Assembly (NCBI GenBank): GCA_044337515.1
Contig: JBIINK010000004.1
Span: 1 to 64,000, forward strand
From: CAJBVG01 sp044337515
GTDB lineage: Bacteria; Bacteroidota; Bacteroidia; Sphingobacteriales; Sphingobacteriaceae
Direction: 5' to 3'
Length of the DNA stretch: 64,000 nucleotides
Shown here: piece by piece, positions 35,868-44,943 of the stretch
How the letters are laid out: each line of letters begins with the position of its first letter
Position numbering within the stretch: position 1 is the stretch's first letter
The notes under the pieces: model-generated
Databases searched by the model: none
What the model was told of the DNA's origin: nothing
The model's input: the letters and a program-made list of their open reading frames with translations, nothing else
Made by a program: the position numbers and the translations under genes

Positions 35868-37034
35868 ATGCCTATATACCACAAATTGGGGCAAATCCCA
35901 CACAAGCGACATGTCATCTTCCGTAAACCTGATGGCAAATTATATGCAGAAGAACTCGTTTCAACAGAAGGGTTTTCCAATGTATATTCTCTGATTTATC
36001 ATTGCCACCCTCCTACAATTGTAAAAGAGCTTGGCGAACCATATTCAGTAGAACCTAAAATTGCTCGCGAAAAACATCTGAAAAGCACTAGTTTAAAAGG
36101 CTTTCAGATTAAACCAGAAGATGATTATTTGAAATCACGTAAGCCAGTACTTGTGAATTCAGATTTACATATTTCTTTGGCTGCACCAAGAAAATCAATG
36201 ACTGATTATTTCTTTAAGAATTCTCAGGCAGATGAAATGATTTTTGTGCACGTAGGTTCTGGAACTTTAAAAACAGGTTATGGTAAAATAAAATTCGAAT
36301 ACGGTGATTACCTTGTTATTCCTAGAGGAACCATCTATCAAATGGAATTTAATGATGAAAACAATAGACTTTTCATCGTTGAATCTTTCACTCCAATTAC
36401 CTCTCCTAAACGTTATCGTAATAACGTAGGTCAATTACTAGAGCACTCCCCATTCTGTGAGCGTGATATGAAATTACCTCAAGATCTAGAATGTATTGAT
36501 GAAACAGGTGATTTTAAAGTATTAATTAAAAAACAAGGATTGATTTATCCATATACCTACGGTACTCATCCATTCGATTTTGTTGGATGGGATGGATTCC
36601 ATTACCCTTGGGCAATATCAATTCACGATTTCGAACCTATTACAGGACGAGTACATCAACCACCTCCAGTACACCAAATGTTCGAAGCACATAACTTCGT
36701 TGTATGTTCATTCGTACCTCGTAAATACGACTATCACCCAGATGCAATACCTGCTCCGTATAACCATAGTAATGTGGATTCTGACGAAGTATTGTACTAT
36801 GTTGATGGTGATTTTATGAGTAGAAAAAGCGTTGAAAAAGGACAAATCACACTTCACCCTGGAGGTATTCCACATGGACCACATCCAGGTACTGTTGAAC
36901 GATCTATTGGTAAAGAACGTACAGAAGAATTAGCTGTTATGGTTGATCCATTCCGTCCACTTATGCTTACCGAAGATGCAGTAGGCATTGAAGATCCGAG
37001 TTATTACATTAGTTGGTTGGAAGACCATAGTTAA
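35868..37034 (+). CDS. hmgA: Homogentisate 1,2-dioxygenase
   Basis: 388 residues, bicupin fold. Iron-site regions are recognisable: 'VHQMFEAHNFVVCSFVPRKYDYHPDAIPAPYNHSNVDSDEVLYYVDG' carries the conserved His and Glu, and 'TLHPGGIPHGPHPG' the second His. It opens the homogentisate ring to maleylacetoacetate using O2. Bacteroidota versions are shorter than the proteobacterial ~430-residue enzyme, so the length is acceptable. It is upstream of hppD and divergent from fahA. Confidence 0.93.
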   Translation: MPIYHKLGQIPHKRHVIFRKPDGKLYAEELVSTEGFSNVYSLIYHCHPPTIVKELGEPYSVEPKIAREKHLKSTSLKGFQIKPEDDYLKSRKPVLVNSDLHISLAAPRKSMTDYFFKNSQADEMIFVHVGSGTLKTGYGKIKFEYGDYLVIPRGTIYQMEFNDENNRLFIVESFTPITSPKRYRNNVGQLLEHSPFCERDMKLPQDLECIDETGDFKVLIKKQGLIYPYTYGTHPFDFVGWDGFHYPWAISIHDFEPITGRVHQPPPVHQMFEAHNFVVCSFVPRKYDYHPDAIPAPYNHSNVDSDEVLYYVDGDFMSRKSVEKGQITLHPGGIPHGPHPGTVERSIGKERTEELAVMVDPFRPLMLTEDAVGIEDPSYYISWLEDHS

Positions 37035-37065
37035 TGTGCTAATGCGGCAATGTGCTAATAAATAA

Positions 37066-37136
37066 AATAATACATAATACATAATACATAATACATAATA
37101 CATAATACATAATACATAATACATAATACATAATAG
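37066..37136. repeat. 7-bp tandem array (acataat) between hmgA and hppD
   Basis: A near-perfect tandem array of ACATAAT, about nine copies, runs to the base before the hppD start codon. It thus forms the whole 5' leader region of hppD, so copy number would alter promoter or ribosome-site spacing if any promoter lies upstream. Confidence 0.9.
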
Positions 37137-37137
37137 A

Positions 37138-38286
37138 ATGGAGACAATAGATAAAGCAAACAAACTTGCAGAATTACATAAAGACCATAATCCTGCAGAA
37201 GACTTTTTACCATTACTAGGTACAGACTACATCGAGTTTTATGTAGGTAACGCTAAACAAGCATCATACTTTTATAGATCAGCATTTGGTTTCGAACTAG
37301 TAGCATACGCTGGGCCTGAGACAGGTGTTCGAGGAAAAGCATCATATGTTTTACAACAAGGAAAAATTCGTTTAGTATTAACGACTTCTTTCGAGCCTAA
37401 TTCGGAAATATCTGAGCACGTGAAAGTACATGGTGATGGTGTTAAAGTATTAGCTCTTTGGGTTGATGATTTGGAATATTCGTATGATCAAGTTATTAAA
37501 CGCGGTGCAGTATCATTATCCCCACCACAAACGTTAACAGACGAATTTGGTGAGGTTAAGATAGCCACCATTAAAACTTATGGCGACACGGTACATACTT
37601 TCGTAGAACGCAAAAACTACAAGGGTGCATTTATGCCGGGTTTCAAGGCAACTCCCAAAGATCAAATCGCAAAATCACTTGGATTTACTTATGTAGACCA
37701 TTGTGTAGGAAATGTAAACTGGGGTGAAATGAACACTTGGGTAAAATTCTATGAAGAGGTAATGGGATTCAAATTAATTATCACTTTTGATGATACCGAT
37801 ATCTCTACAGAATACTCTTCATTAATGTCGAAAGTGGTTTCTAACGGAACAGGTTATGTTAAGTTCCCAATTAACGAACCAGCAAATGGCAAGAAAAAGT
37901 CGCAAATTGAAGAATATGTAGAGTTCTACCAAGGTGCAGGTGTACAACACATTGCTATTGCAACTGACAATATTCTTGAAACAGTTGCTGAAATGCGTCG
38001 TAGAGGTGTCGAATTTCTTTACGTTCCTGAAACTTATTATGAAGATTTATACGAGCGTGTAGGTAAAATAGACGAAAGTGTTGAAGAATTGAAGAAACTA
38101 AACATCCTTGTAGACAGAGATCCTGAAGGATATTTATTGCAAATATTTACAAAGCCTGTGGAAGACAGACCTACCGTATTCTATGAAATTATTCAACGTA
38201 GAGGTGCTACTTCATTCGGTAAAGGTAACTTCAAAGCACTTTTTGAGTCGATTGAACGCGAACAAGAAGTAAGAGGTAATTTATAA
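37138..38286 (+). CDS. hppD: 4-hydroxyphenylpyruvate dioxygenase
   Basis: 382 residues with two vicinal-oxygen-chelate domains. The iron ligands are in 'FTYVDHCVGNV' (His), 'GVQHIAIATDN' (His) and 'PTVFYEIIQRRG' (Glu). It converts 4-hydroxyphenylpyruvate to homogentisate, feeding hmgA just upstream. A clear terminator follows the gene. Length and ligands are normal. Confidence 0.95.
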   Translation: METIDKANKLAELHKDHNPAEDFLPLLGTDYIEFYVGNAKQASYFYRSAFGFELVAYAGPETGVRGKASYVLQQGKIRLVLTTSFEPNSEISEHVKVHGDGVKVLALWVDDLEYSYDQVIKRGAVSLSPPQTLTDEFGEVKIATIKTYGDTVHTFVERKNYKGAFMPGFKATPKDQIAKSLGFTYVDHCVGNVNWGEMNTWVKFYEEVMGFKLIITFDDTDISTEYSSLMSKVVSNGTGYVKFPINEPANGKKKSQIEEYVEFYQGAGVQHIAIATDNILETVAEMRRRGVEFLYVPETYYEDLYERVGKIDESVEELKKLNILVDRDPEGYLLQIFTKPVEDRPTVFYEIIQRRGATSFGKGNFKALFESIEREQEVRGNL

Positions 38287-38306
38287 TACATACTTATGTT
38301 TAGTAT

Positions 38307-38339
38307 AAAGAGCATGGGCTAATCACTCATGCTCTTTTT
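38307..38339 (+). terminator. Rho-independent terminator after hppD
   Basis: A perfect 10-bp stem (AAAGAGCATG/CATGCTCTTT) with an 11-nt loop is followed by a U-run. It closes the hmgA-hppD transcript and is followed at once by the purN promoter. Confidence 0.85.
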
Positions 38340-38364
38340 GCTTTATTTTTTTTTGTTACTTTTG
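38337..38364 (+). promoter_or_regulatory. purN promoter
   Basis: TTTG (38337-38340), a 16-nt spacer and TACTTTTG (38357-38364) match the Bacteroidota -33/-7 promoter layout; the -7 is exact. The transcript start is predicted about 10 bp before the purN ATG at 38382. Confidence 0.65.
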
Positions 38365-38381
38365 AATTCTAATATTATCGA

Positions 38382-38978
38382 ATGAAAAGAATCGCAATAT
38401 TTGCATCAGGCTCGGGATCTAATGCCCAAAGAATCATGGAACACTTCAAACGCAACAAAGAAATGGAAGTGGCTTTGGTTCTTTGTAATAAACCAGATGC
38501 TTATGTTTTGCAACGTGCCGACAACTTTGAAGTGCCTACTCATGTGTTTACTAAAGATGAGATGTTGCATACCAATTCAATCGATAACCTATTGAAAAAC
38601 TTAGAGATAGACATTATTGTATTAGCTGGCTTCATGTGGCTTTTACCTGATCGTTTCATCCAAAATTATCCTAAACGCATCATCAATATACACCCTGCAC
38701 TACTCCCAAAATTTGGTGGTGAGGGAATGTTTGGCAAGAAAGTACATACCGCTGTTCTTCAATCTAAAGAAATTGAAACGGGTATTACGATACATTATGT
38801 TAATGAACATTTTGATGAAGGTGAAATTATTTACCAATCGAAATGCGCTATCGAAAAAACTGATGACGCTGAAAAATTGGCTTACAAAGTTCACCAACTC
38901 GAACATATCCATTACCCGAAAATCATCGAAGATTTGTTGAAAAAACTAGACAAAAAAGTTTACCCCGGAAATCATTAA
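38382..38978 (+). CDS. purN: Phosphoribosylglycinamide formyltransferase
   Basis: 198 residues. GAR transformylase signatures are 'IAIFASGSGSNAQRIMEHF' at the N-terminus, 'IIVLAGFMWLLP' and 'RIINIHPALLPKFGGEGMFGKKVH' with the catalytic Asn/His/Asp set ('HYVNEHFDEGEII'). It formylates GAR in purine synthesis using 10-formyl-THF. purH follows after 35 bp on the same strand. Confidence 0.95.
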   Translation: MKRIAIFASGSGSNAQRIMEHFKRNKEMEVALVLCNKPDAYVLQRADNFEVPTHVFTKDEMLHTNSIDNLLKNLEIDIIVLAGFMWLLPDRFIQNYPKRIINIHPALLPKFGGEGMFGKKVHTAVLQSKEIETGITIHYVNEHFDEGEIIYQSKCAIEKTDDAEKLAYKVHQLEHIHYPKIIEDLLKKLDKKVYPGNH

Positions 38979-39013
38979 TTTTTCATAAACTTGCGCATCC
39001 AATTTATTTCTTC

Positions 39014-40540
39014 ATGAGCGCAACAGTAAAGGTTAAAAACGCCTTAATATCAGTCTATTACAAAGACAACCTAGAACCTATCATTCATTTACTTCACAAA
39101 CACGGTGTAAATATTTACTCAACAGGTGGCACAGAAACCTTTATTAAAAATTTAGGAGTACCTGTAATTCCAGTGGAGGACCTTACTTCCTACCCTTCAA
39201 TTTTAGGTGGTCGTGTAAAAACCTTACACCCAAAAGTATTCGGAGGAATTTTATCAAGAAGAGAATTAGACTCTGATAAAGCACAATTAGAACAATACGA
39301 GATTCCAGAAATCGACCTTGTCATTGTTGATTTATACCCATTCGAGGAAACACTAGCTTCAGGAGCTTCTGAACAAGACATCATCGAAAAGATTGACATA
39401 GGTGGTATTTCACTAATTCGAGCTGCAGCTAAAAACCATAAAGATGTAATCATCGTTTCATCTAAAAACGATTACACTTATTTATTAGAAGTACTTGAGA
39501 ATAACCAAGGCTCTTCTACATTAACCGAACGCAAGGAGTTTGCTAAACGTGCATTTAACACTAGCTCACACTACGATACAGCGATATTCAATTACTTTAA
39601 TAGAGAAAATCCATTAGAAGTTTTCAAGCAAAGCGTGCAAGATTCACAAGTTCTTCGTTACGGGGAAAACCCTCATCAACGTGGAGTTTTCTTTGGTAAT
39701 CTAGAAGCCATGTTTGATAAATTAAACGGTAAGGAATTATCGTACAATAACCTTGTAGATGTTGATGCAGCAGTAGAACTTATTAAAGAATTTACTGAAC
39801 CAACATTTGCCATTTTAAAACATACTAATGCATGTGGATTAGCAACTAGAAGTAGCTTAAAACAAGCTTGGATTGATGCCTTAGCTGGCGATCCTGTTTC
39901 TGCATTTGGAGGTGTAATCATTACGAATAGAGTAATTGACGTAGATACAGCAAAAGAAATACACTCGTTATTCTGTGAAGTACTTATTGCTCCAGGATTC
40001 GACGCTGATGCAGTTTCCTTATTATCGGAAAAGAAAAATAGAATATTATTAGTTCAAAAGAACGTTGAATTACCTAAGAAACTATTTAAAACTTTGTTGA
40101 ATGGAGTTATTGAGCAAGATAAAGACCTTTCAATGGAAGGTGTAGCTGATATGCGCACCGTAACCACAAACACACCAACCGAACAAGAATTAAACGACCT
40201 AGCTTTTGCGAATAAGCTAGTGAAACATACTAAGTCAAATACAATCATCCTTGCAAAAAACAATCAGTTATTAGCAAGTGGTGTTGGTCAAACTTCTCGT
40301 GTTGATGCCTTAAAGCAAGCTATCATCAAAGCTGAAGCATTTGGTTTCGATTTAAAAGGTGCTGTAATGGCGTCTGATGCCTTCTTCCCTTTCCCTGATT
40401 GTGTAGAGATTGCAGGAAATGCAGGTATTACAGCCGTAGTTCAACCTGGTGGGTCAATTAAGGACCAAGATTCTATTAACTATTGTAATGCTCACGAGAT
40501 TGCGATGGTCATGACTGGAATTAGGCACTTTAAACATTAG
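39014..40540 (+). CDS. purH: Bifunctional AICAR transformylase / IMP cyclohydrolase
   Basis: 508 residues. The IMP cyclohydrolase (MGS-like) domain is at about 1-190 ('INIYSTGGTETFIKNLGVPV', 'LGGRVKTLHPKVFGGIL'). The AICAR transformylase domain follows with 'LRYGENPHQRGVFF' and 'KHTNACGLAT'. It performs the last two steps of IMP synthesis. It follows purN in an apparent purine pair and precedes the mre cluster, an order common in this phylum. Confidence 0.96.
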   Translation: MSATVKVKNALISVYYKDNLEPIIHLLHKHGVNIYSTGGTETFIKNLGVPVIPVEDLTSYPSILGGRVKTLHPKVFGGILSRRELDSDKAQLEQYEIPEIDLVIVDLYPFEETLASGASEQDIIEKIDIGGISLIRAAAKNHKDVIIVSSKNDYTYLLEVLENNQGSSTLTERKEFAKRAFNTSSHYDTAIFNYFNRENPLEVFKQSVQDSQVLRYGENPHQRGVFFGNLEAMFDKLNGKELSYNNLVDVDAAVELIKEFTEPTFAILKHTNACGLATRSSLKQAWIDALAGDPVSAFGGVIITNRVIDVDTAKEIHSLFCEVLIAPGFDADAVSLLSEKKNRILLVQKNVELPKKLFKTLLNGVIEQDKDLSMEGVADMRTVTTNTPTEQELNDLAFANKLVKHTKSNTIILAKNNQLLASGVGQTSRVDALKQAIIKAEAFGFDLKGAVMASDAFFPFPDCVEIAGNAGITAVVQPGGSIKDQDSINYCNAHEIAMVMTGIRHFKH

Positions 40541-40614
40541 TATTGATTTTTATGGATTATTATTCATAAATTGACAATCATTTTATCAAAAAACAGTAGA
40601 AATAAAAAGAAGAA

Positions 40615-41637
40615 ATGGGCTTATTTAATTTTTTCACGCAAGAAATTGCAATTGACTTAGGAACAGCGAATACGCTAATTATACATAATGACAAAGTTGT
40701 TGTCGATGAACCATCGATTGTAGCAATCGATCGCAAAACAAGTAAAGTTATTGCGGTGGGTAAACAAGCCATGCAAATGGACGGTAAAGCTCATGATGGT
40801 ATCAAAACTATTCGTCCATTGAAAGATGGTGTAATTGCAGATTTCGATGCTGCAGAACACATGATTCGTGGTATGATTAAAATGATCAACCCAGGACGTG
40901 GTTGGTTCTTACCTTCATTACGTATGGTTATTTGTATCCCTTCAGGTATTACCGAAGTGGAAAAACGTGCTGTACGTGACTCTGCAGAAATTGCAGGTGC
41001 AAAAGAAGTGTATATGATTCACGAGCCTATGGCAGCAGCAATCGGTATTGGTATCGATGTGGAAGAGCCTATGGGAAATATGATTATTGATATCGGTGGT
41101 GGTACTACAGAAATTGCTGTCATTGCCCTATCTGGTATCGTGTGTGATCAATCAATCCGTGTTGCGGGTGATAACTTCGATAGCGATATTGTTCAATACA
41201 TGCGTAGAGAGCACAATATTTTAATTGGTGACCGTACCGCAGAAAAAATAAAGATTGAAGTTGGTGCTGCATTAACTGAACTAGACGAACCACCAGCAGA
41301 TTTTGCGGTTCAAGGAAGAGATTTAATGACTGGTGTGCCGAAACAAATTAAAGTTTCTTATACTGAAATTGCTCATTGTTTAGATAAATCTATTTCTAAA
41401 ATTGAGGAAGCAATTTTAAAAGCATTAGAGATTACACCTCCAGAATTATCTGCAGATATCTACCAAACTGGAATTTATTTAACAGGTGGCGGTGCATTAT
41501 TACGTGGCCTAGATAAACGTATATCTAGCAAAACTAAATTGCCAGTACACATTGCTGAAGATCCTTTACGTGCGGTAGTTAGAGGTACAGGCATTGCACT
41601 TAAAAACATTGGTAACTTCAAGTTCTTAATGACCTAA
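40615..41637 (+). CDS. mreB: Rod-shape actin homologue MreB
   Basis: 340 residues. Actin-fold nucleotide motifs are present: phosphate-1 'EIAIDLGTANTLIIHND', phosphate-2 'NMIIDIGGGTTEIAVIALSG' and 'GIYLTGGGALLRGLDKRI'. MreB forms membrane-bound filaments that guide peptidoglycan synthesis. It heads mreB-mreC-mreD-mrdA-rodA, which act as one elongation complex. Confidence 0.97.
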   Translation: MGLFNFFTQEIAIDLGTANTLIIHNDKVVVDEPSIVAIDRKTSKVIAVGKQAMQMDGKAHDGIKTIRPLKDGVIADFDAAEHMIRGMIKMINPGRGWFLPSLRMVICIPSGITEVEKRAVRDSAEIAGAKEVYMIHEPMAAAIGIGIDVEEPMGNMIIDIGGGTTEIAVIALSGIVCDQSIRVAGDNFDSDIVQYMRREHNILIGDRTAEKIKIEVGAALTELDEPPADFAVQGRDLMTGVPKQIKVSYTEIAHCLDKSISKIEEAILKALEITPPELSADIYQTGIYLTGGGALLRGLDKRISSKTKLPVHIAEDPLRAVVRGTGIALKNIGNFKFLMT

Positions 41638-41658
41638 TTGTTGAAAGTAAATTAATCA

Positions 41659-42492
41659 ATGCGTAACCTTTGGCTTTTCTTTCTTCGATACTATGCTTTC
41701 TTCTTATTTTTAATATTAGAAGCATTTGCTATTGTATTGATGATTAATAATAATAGCTATCACAGTGCTTCGTATTTTAATTCTGCTAACAATGTAAGTG
41801 CAGATGTTTACTCATACGTATCCAATGCAAAGTCTTTTGTGAACCTTCAAACCGTTAACGATAGTTTATCTAAAGAGAATGCTCGTTTATTAAATCTATT
41901 ACTTTCATCACCATACTCTAATGGTGTAAAAAAAATTACGAAAGGCGATTCTACAACATCAAGACGATACTCTTATATTGAAGCAAAAGTGATGAACAAC
42001 TCTGTTCATAATCGAAATAATTATTTAACACTTGATCGTGGTTCACTACAAGGTGTGAGACCTAAGATGGGAGTTATATGTGGTAATGGAATTGTTGGTA
42101 CAGTAAAAGATGTAAATGAACATTTTTGTACCGTAATTTCTTTCTTGCATAAAGATTCTCGAATATCGGCTAGACTTTCAGCAACGAAAGACTTTGGCTC
42201 ATTAGTTTGGGATGGTGAGAATCCAAGATTTGCCTCATTAAAAGATATTCCTACACACGTTAAAGTTAAACTAGGAGATTCGGTAACCACTACAGGATAC
42301 TCACAAAAATTCCCGGAAAATATTTTTGTTGGACGTGTTGTTAAGTGTGAATTAAAAAGTGGTGATAATTTCTATAATATAGAAGTAGCCTTATCTACAC
42401 ACTTCTCTACTTTACGATATGTGTATATTGTTGAAGATAATTTTGCTAAAGAATTAGCAGATTTAGAAAGCAAGGAGGTTGGTAATGATTAA
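41659..42492 (+). CDS. mreC: Rod-shape determining protein MreC
   Basis: 277 residues: an N-terminal membrane helix (about 10-30), a coiled segment, and a periplasmic beta domain with 'YIEAKVMNNSVHNRNNYLTLDRGSLQGVRPKMGVI'. MreC links MreB to the cell-wall synthases PBP2/RodA. It is 21 bp from mreB, and the last 8 bp overlap mreD. Confidence 0.93.
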   Translation: MRNLWLFFLRYYAFFLFLILEAFAIVLMINNNSYHSASYFNSANNVSADVYSYVSNAKSFVNLQTVNDSLSKENARLLNLLLSSPYSNGVKKITKGDSTTSRRYSYIEAKVMNNSVHNRNNYLTLDRGSLQGVRPKMGVICGNGIVGTVKDVNEHFCTVISFLHKDSRISARLSATKDFGSLVWDGENPRFASLKDIPTHVKVKLGDSVTTTGYSQKFPENIFVGRVVKCELKSGDNFYNIEVALSTHFSTLRYVYIVEDNFAKELADLESKEVGND

Positions 42493-43003
42493 AGTCTATT
42501 TAAGTAATCTGTTCCGTTTTTTCTTCCTCATCTTACTACAAGTAATTATCTTAAACAATATCGGATTGTATAATATGGTTAATCCATATTTATATGTAAT
42601 GTTCATCTTATTATTACCCTTAGAAACTCCATTGTATTTACTACTCGGGCTTTCTTTTGCAATGGGTCTTTCAATTGATATTTTTTCGAACACAGGTGGA
42701 ATGCATGCAGCAGCTTGTACCCTTATGGCTTTCGTTCGCCCCTTGGTTTTATTGATTATCACCCCTCGCGGTGGTTACGAACACCAACCAGTACCGAACC
42801 TTAGAAACATGGGTATCCAGTGGTTCTTGACGTACTCTGTTATTTTAGTTCTAGTACATCATCTATTATTATTTCAATTAGAAATATTCAGAATAGATGA
42901 GTTTCTCATTACCTTTACTAGGTCAATACTAAGTAGCGTTTTTACCTTAGTACTGATTTTTATCGCGCAATATTTAACCGGTAGTTCGAAGAAAAGAATA
43001 TGA
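42485..43003 (+). CDS. mreD: Rod-shape determining protein MreD
   Basis: 172 residues from the ATG at 42485; a TTG two codons earlier is less likely. It is a mostly hydrophobic protein with about five membrane helices and no soluble domain. I recognise it by hydropathy and by its fixed place between mreC and the PBP2 gene, overlapping mreC by 8 bp and PBP2 by 4 bp. Confidence 0.88.
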   Translation: MIKVYLSNLFRFFFLILLQVIILNNIGLYNMVNPYLYVMFILLLPLETPLYLLLGLSFAMGLSIDIFSNTGGMHAAACTLMAFVRPLVLLIITPRGGYEHQPVPNLRNMGIQWFLTYSVILVLVHHLLLFQLEIFRIDEFLITFTRSILSSVFTLVLIFIAQYLTGSSKKRI

Positions 43004-44871
43004 ACATCTTTTTCGAAAGGAAATTCGTCATTCAAGGCTTGGTGGTTTTCATCGCCTTTATTCTACTATCGCGATTGTTTTATATACAGGTAATTGATGA
43101 TAGTTACTTCTTATCTGCCAACAACAATGTACTTCGCAAAATCAATATCTATCCAGCTCGAGGCATTATATACGATCGCAACGGACATATATTAGTTCAA
43201 AACGAACCGGTATATGACTTAATGGTTATTCCAAAGCAAACAAAAGATATTGATACGCTCAACTTTTGTAATCTCATTGGAATTTCCAAATCAGAATTTC
43301 TTGAGAAAATAAAAAAGGCAAGAAAATACTCTCCTTTCAAAGCTTCTATTTTCGAGAAACAATTGTCGGCAAGAGTATATGCCTCATTTCAAGAGCAACT
43401 ATACGAATTCCCTGGATTCTATGTGCAAAATCGTACAGTAAGAAAATATCCAGATTCTGCAGCAGCACATGTTTTAGGATACATTGGCGAGGTTAATGAC
43501 CGTATCATTGCTAGCACAAATAACTATTATCAAAAAGGCGATTATATCGGTATCAGCGGTATCGAAAAATCATATGAAAATATTTTAAGAGGACAACGTG
43601 GCACCAAAGTAATTATGGTGGACGTGTTGAACAGAGACCAAGGTTCCTATGAGAATGGTGCATACGATACTGTAGCAATTGCAGGTGAGAAATTAGTTTC
43701 GTCGATTGATTTTGAAATGCAAAAATTAGGCGAAGCATTAATGAGAAACAAAAAAGGTAGTATCGTTGCTATTGAACCGAGTACCGGCGAAATCCTTTGT
43801 TTTATTAGTAGTCCGGGGTACGACCCGAATTTACTAGTAGGTAGAGAACGTGGAAATAATTACATAAAACTTTTAAGAGATACACAAAAACCATTATTTG
43901 TTAGACCATTAATGGCTCAATATCCACCAGGTTCAATTTTCAAAGCGGTAGAAGCATTAGTAGCTCAACAAGAAAACCTAATATTCCCTGAAACTAGATT
44001 CCCTTGTGGTGGAGGTTATTCTATTGGTAGTCGTACCGTAAAATGTATGCACAACCACTCCCCATTAAATCTTCAAGAATCCATAGCACAATCATGTAAC
44101 AGTTATTATTGCTGGACATTCAAGAAACTTATTGACCAAGGTAATTACGGTAGTGCAGAGAAAAACTTTTTAAAATGGAGAGAGTACGTAAATAAATTCG
44201 GTATCGGTAAAAAAACCGGAATCGATCTACCAAACGAATTAAATGGATTACTTCCAACTGTAGCCTTCTACGATAAATATTATGGCTCTGGGCATTGGAA
44301 GTCTTCGACTATTATCTCATTAGCCATTGGACAAGGAGAATTAGGCGTAACACCTTTACAAATGGCCAATGTTACTGCTGCCATAGCTAACAAAGGATGG
44401 TATTATAATCCACACCTAATTAAAGCGATTGGAAATAACAACACGCAGAAAAAAGAGTTTACCACAAAGAATTATGTTGGCATCGACTCTGCATATTTCA
44501 ATATTGTTATTAGTGGAATGCAGGATGTTGTTGAACGTGGAACTGCTACTTATGCAAAAATAGAAGGCATAACGATGTGTGGCAAAACTGGTACTGCTCA
44601 AAACCCTCAAGGGAAAGACCACTCGGTGTTCTTTGCGTTTGCACCTAGAGATAACCCTAAAATTGCAATCGCGGTAGTTGTTGAAAACGCTGGCTTTGGT
44701 TCTATTTGGGCCGCTCCTATTGCAAGTTTATTAGTAGAAAAGTATTTAAGAGATAGCATTAGCAGACCTCAATATTATGTTGATCGTTTGTTAAATGCAG
44801 ATTTTATTCATGCTCCAGTTTTGAGCGCAGAGGATAAAAAGAAAGCTGAAGAAAAGAAGAAAATTAATTAA
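43000..44871 (+). CDS. mrdA: Penicillin-binding protein 2 (elongation transpeptidase)
   Basis: 623 residues: an N-terminal membrane helix, a PBP dimerisation domain (~50-220) and a transpeptidase domain. Active-site motifs are SxxK in 'YPPGSIFKAVEA', SxN in 'AQSCNSYYCW' and KTG in 'MCGKTGTAQNP'. It crosslinks peptidoglycan with the glycosyltransferase RodA, encoded next. The C-terminus is lysine-rich (KKKAEEKKKIN). Its ATG overlaps the mreD stop. Confidence 0.96.
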   Translation: MNIFFERKFVIQGLVVFIAFILLSRLFYIQVIDDSYFLSANNNVLRKINIYPARGIIYDRNGHILVQNEPVYDLMVIPKQTKDIDTLNFCNLIGISKSEFLEKIKKARKYSPFKASIFEKQLSARVYASFQEQLYEFPGFYVQNRTVRKYPDSAAAHVLGYIGEVNDRIIASTNNYYQKGDYIGISGIEKSYENILRGQRGTKVIMVDVLNRDQGSYENGAYDTVAIAGEKLVSSIDFEMQKLGEALMRNKKGSIVAIEPSTGEILCFISSPGYDPNLLVGRERGNNYIKLLRDTQKPLFVRPLMAQYPPGSIFKAVEALVAQQENLIFPETRFPCGGGYSIGSRTVKCMHNHSPLNLQESIAQSCNSYYCWTFKKLIDQGNYGSAEKNFLKWREYVNKFGIGKKTGIDLPNELNGLLPTVAFYDKYYGSGHWKSSTIISLAIGQGELGVTPLQMANVTAAIANKGWYYNPHLIKAIGNNNTQKKEFTTKNYVGIDSAYFNIVISGMQDVVERGTATYAKIEGITMCGKTGTAQNPQGKDHSVFFAFAPRDNPKIAIAVVVENAGFGSIWAAPIASLLVEKYLRDSISRPQYYVDRLLNADFIHAPVLSAEDKKKAEEKKKIN

Positions 44872-44887
44872 TTAAAATTGTGTCCGT

Positions 44888-44943
44888 CGAAGCGTCCTCG
44901 CTTCGACATAAATCAAATAAAAATTGAAGCGAGGACGCTTCGA
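44888..44943. repeat. GC-richer inverted repeat upstream of rodA
   Basis: TCGAAGCGTCCTCGCTTC at 44888-44905 is the exact reverse complement of 44926-44943. Each arm also contains the internal partial palindrome GAAGCG/CGCTTC. It is much richer in G+C than its surroundings and its right arm ends on the first base of the annotated rodA ATG. It resembles short dispersed palindromic (REP-like) units. Confidence 0.85.

Noticed and set aside
36930..37163. Minus-strand ORF of repeated YYVLCIM residues
   Set aside because: It is only translation of the 7-bp ACATAAT array; there is no gene structure.
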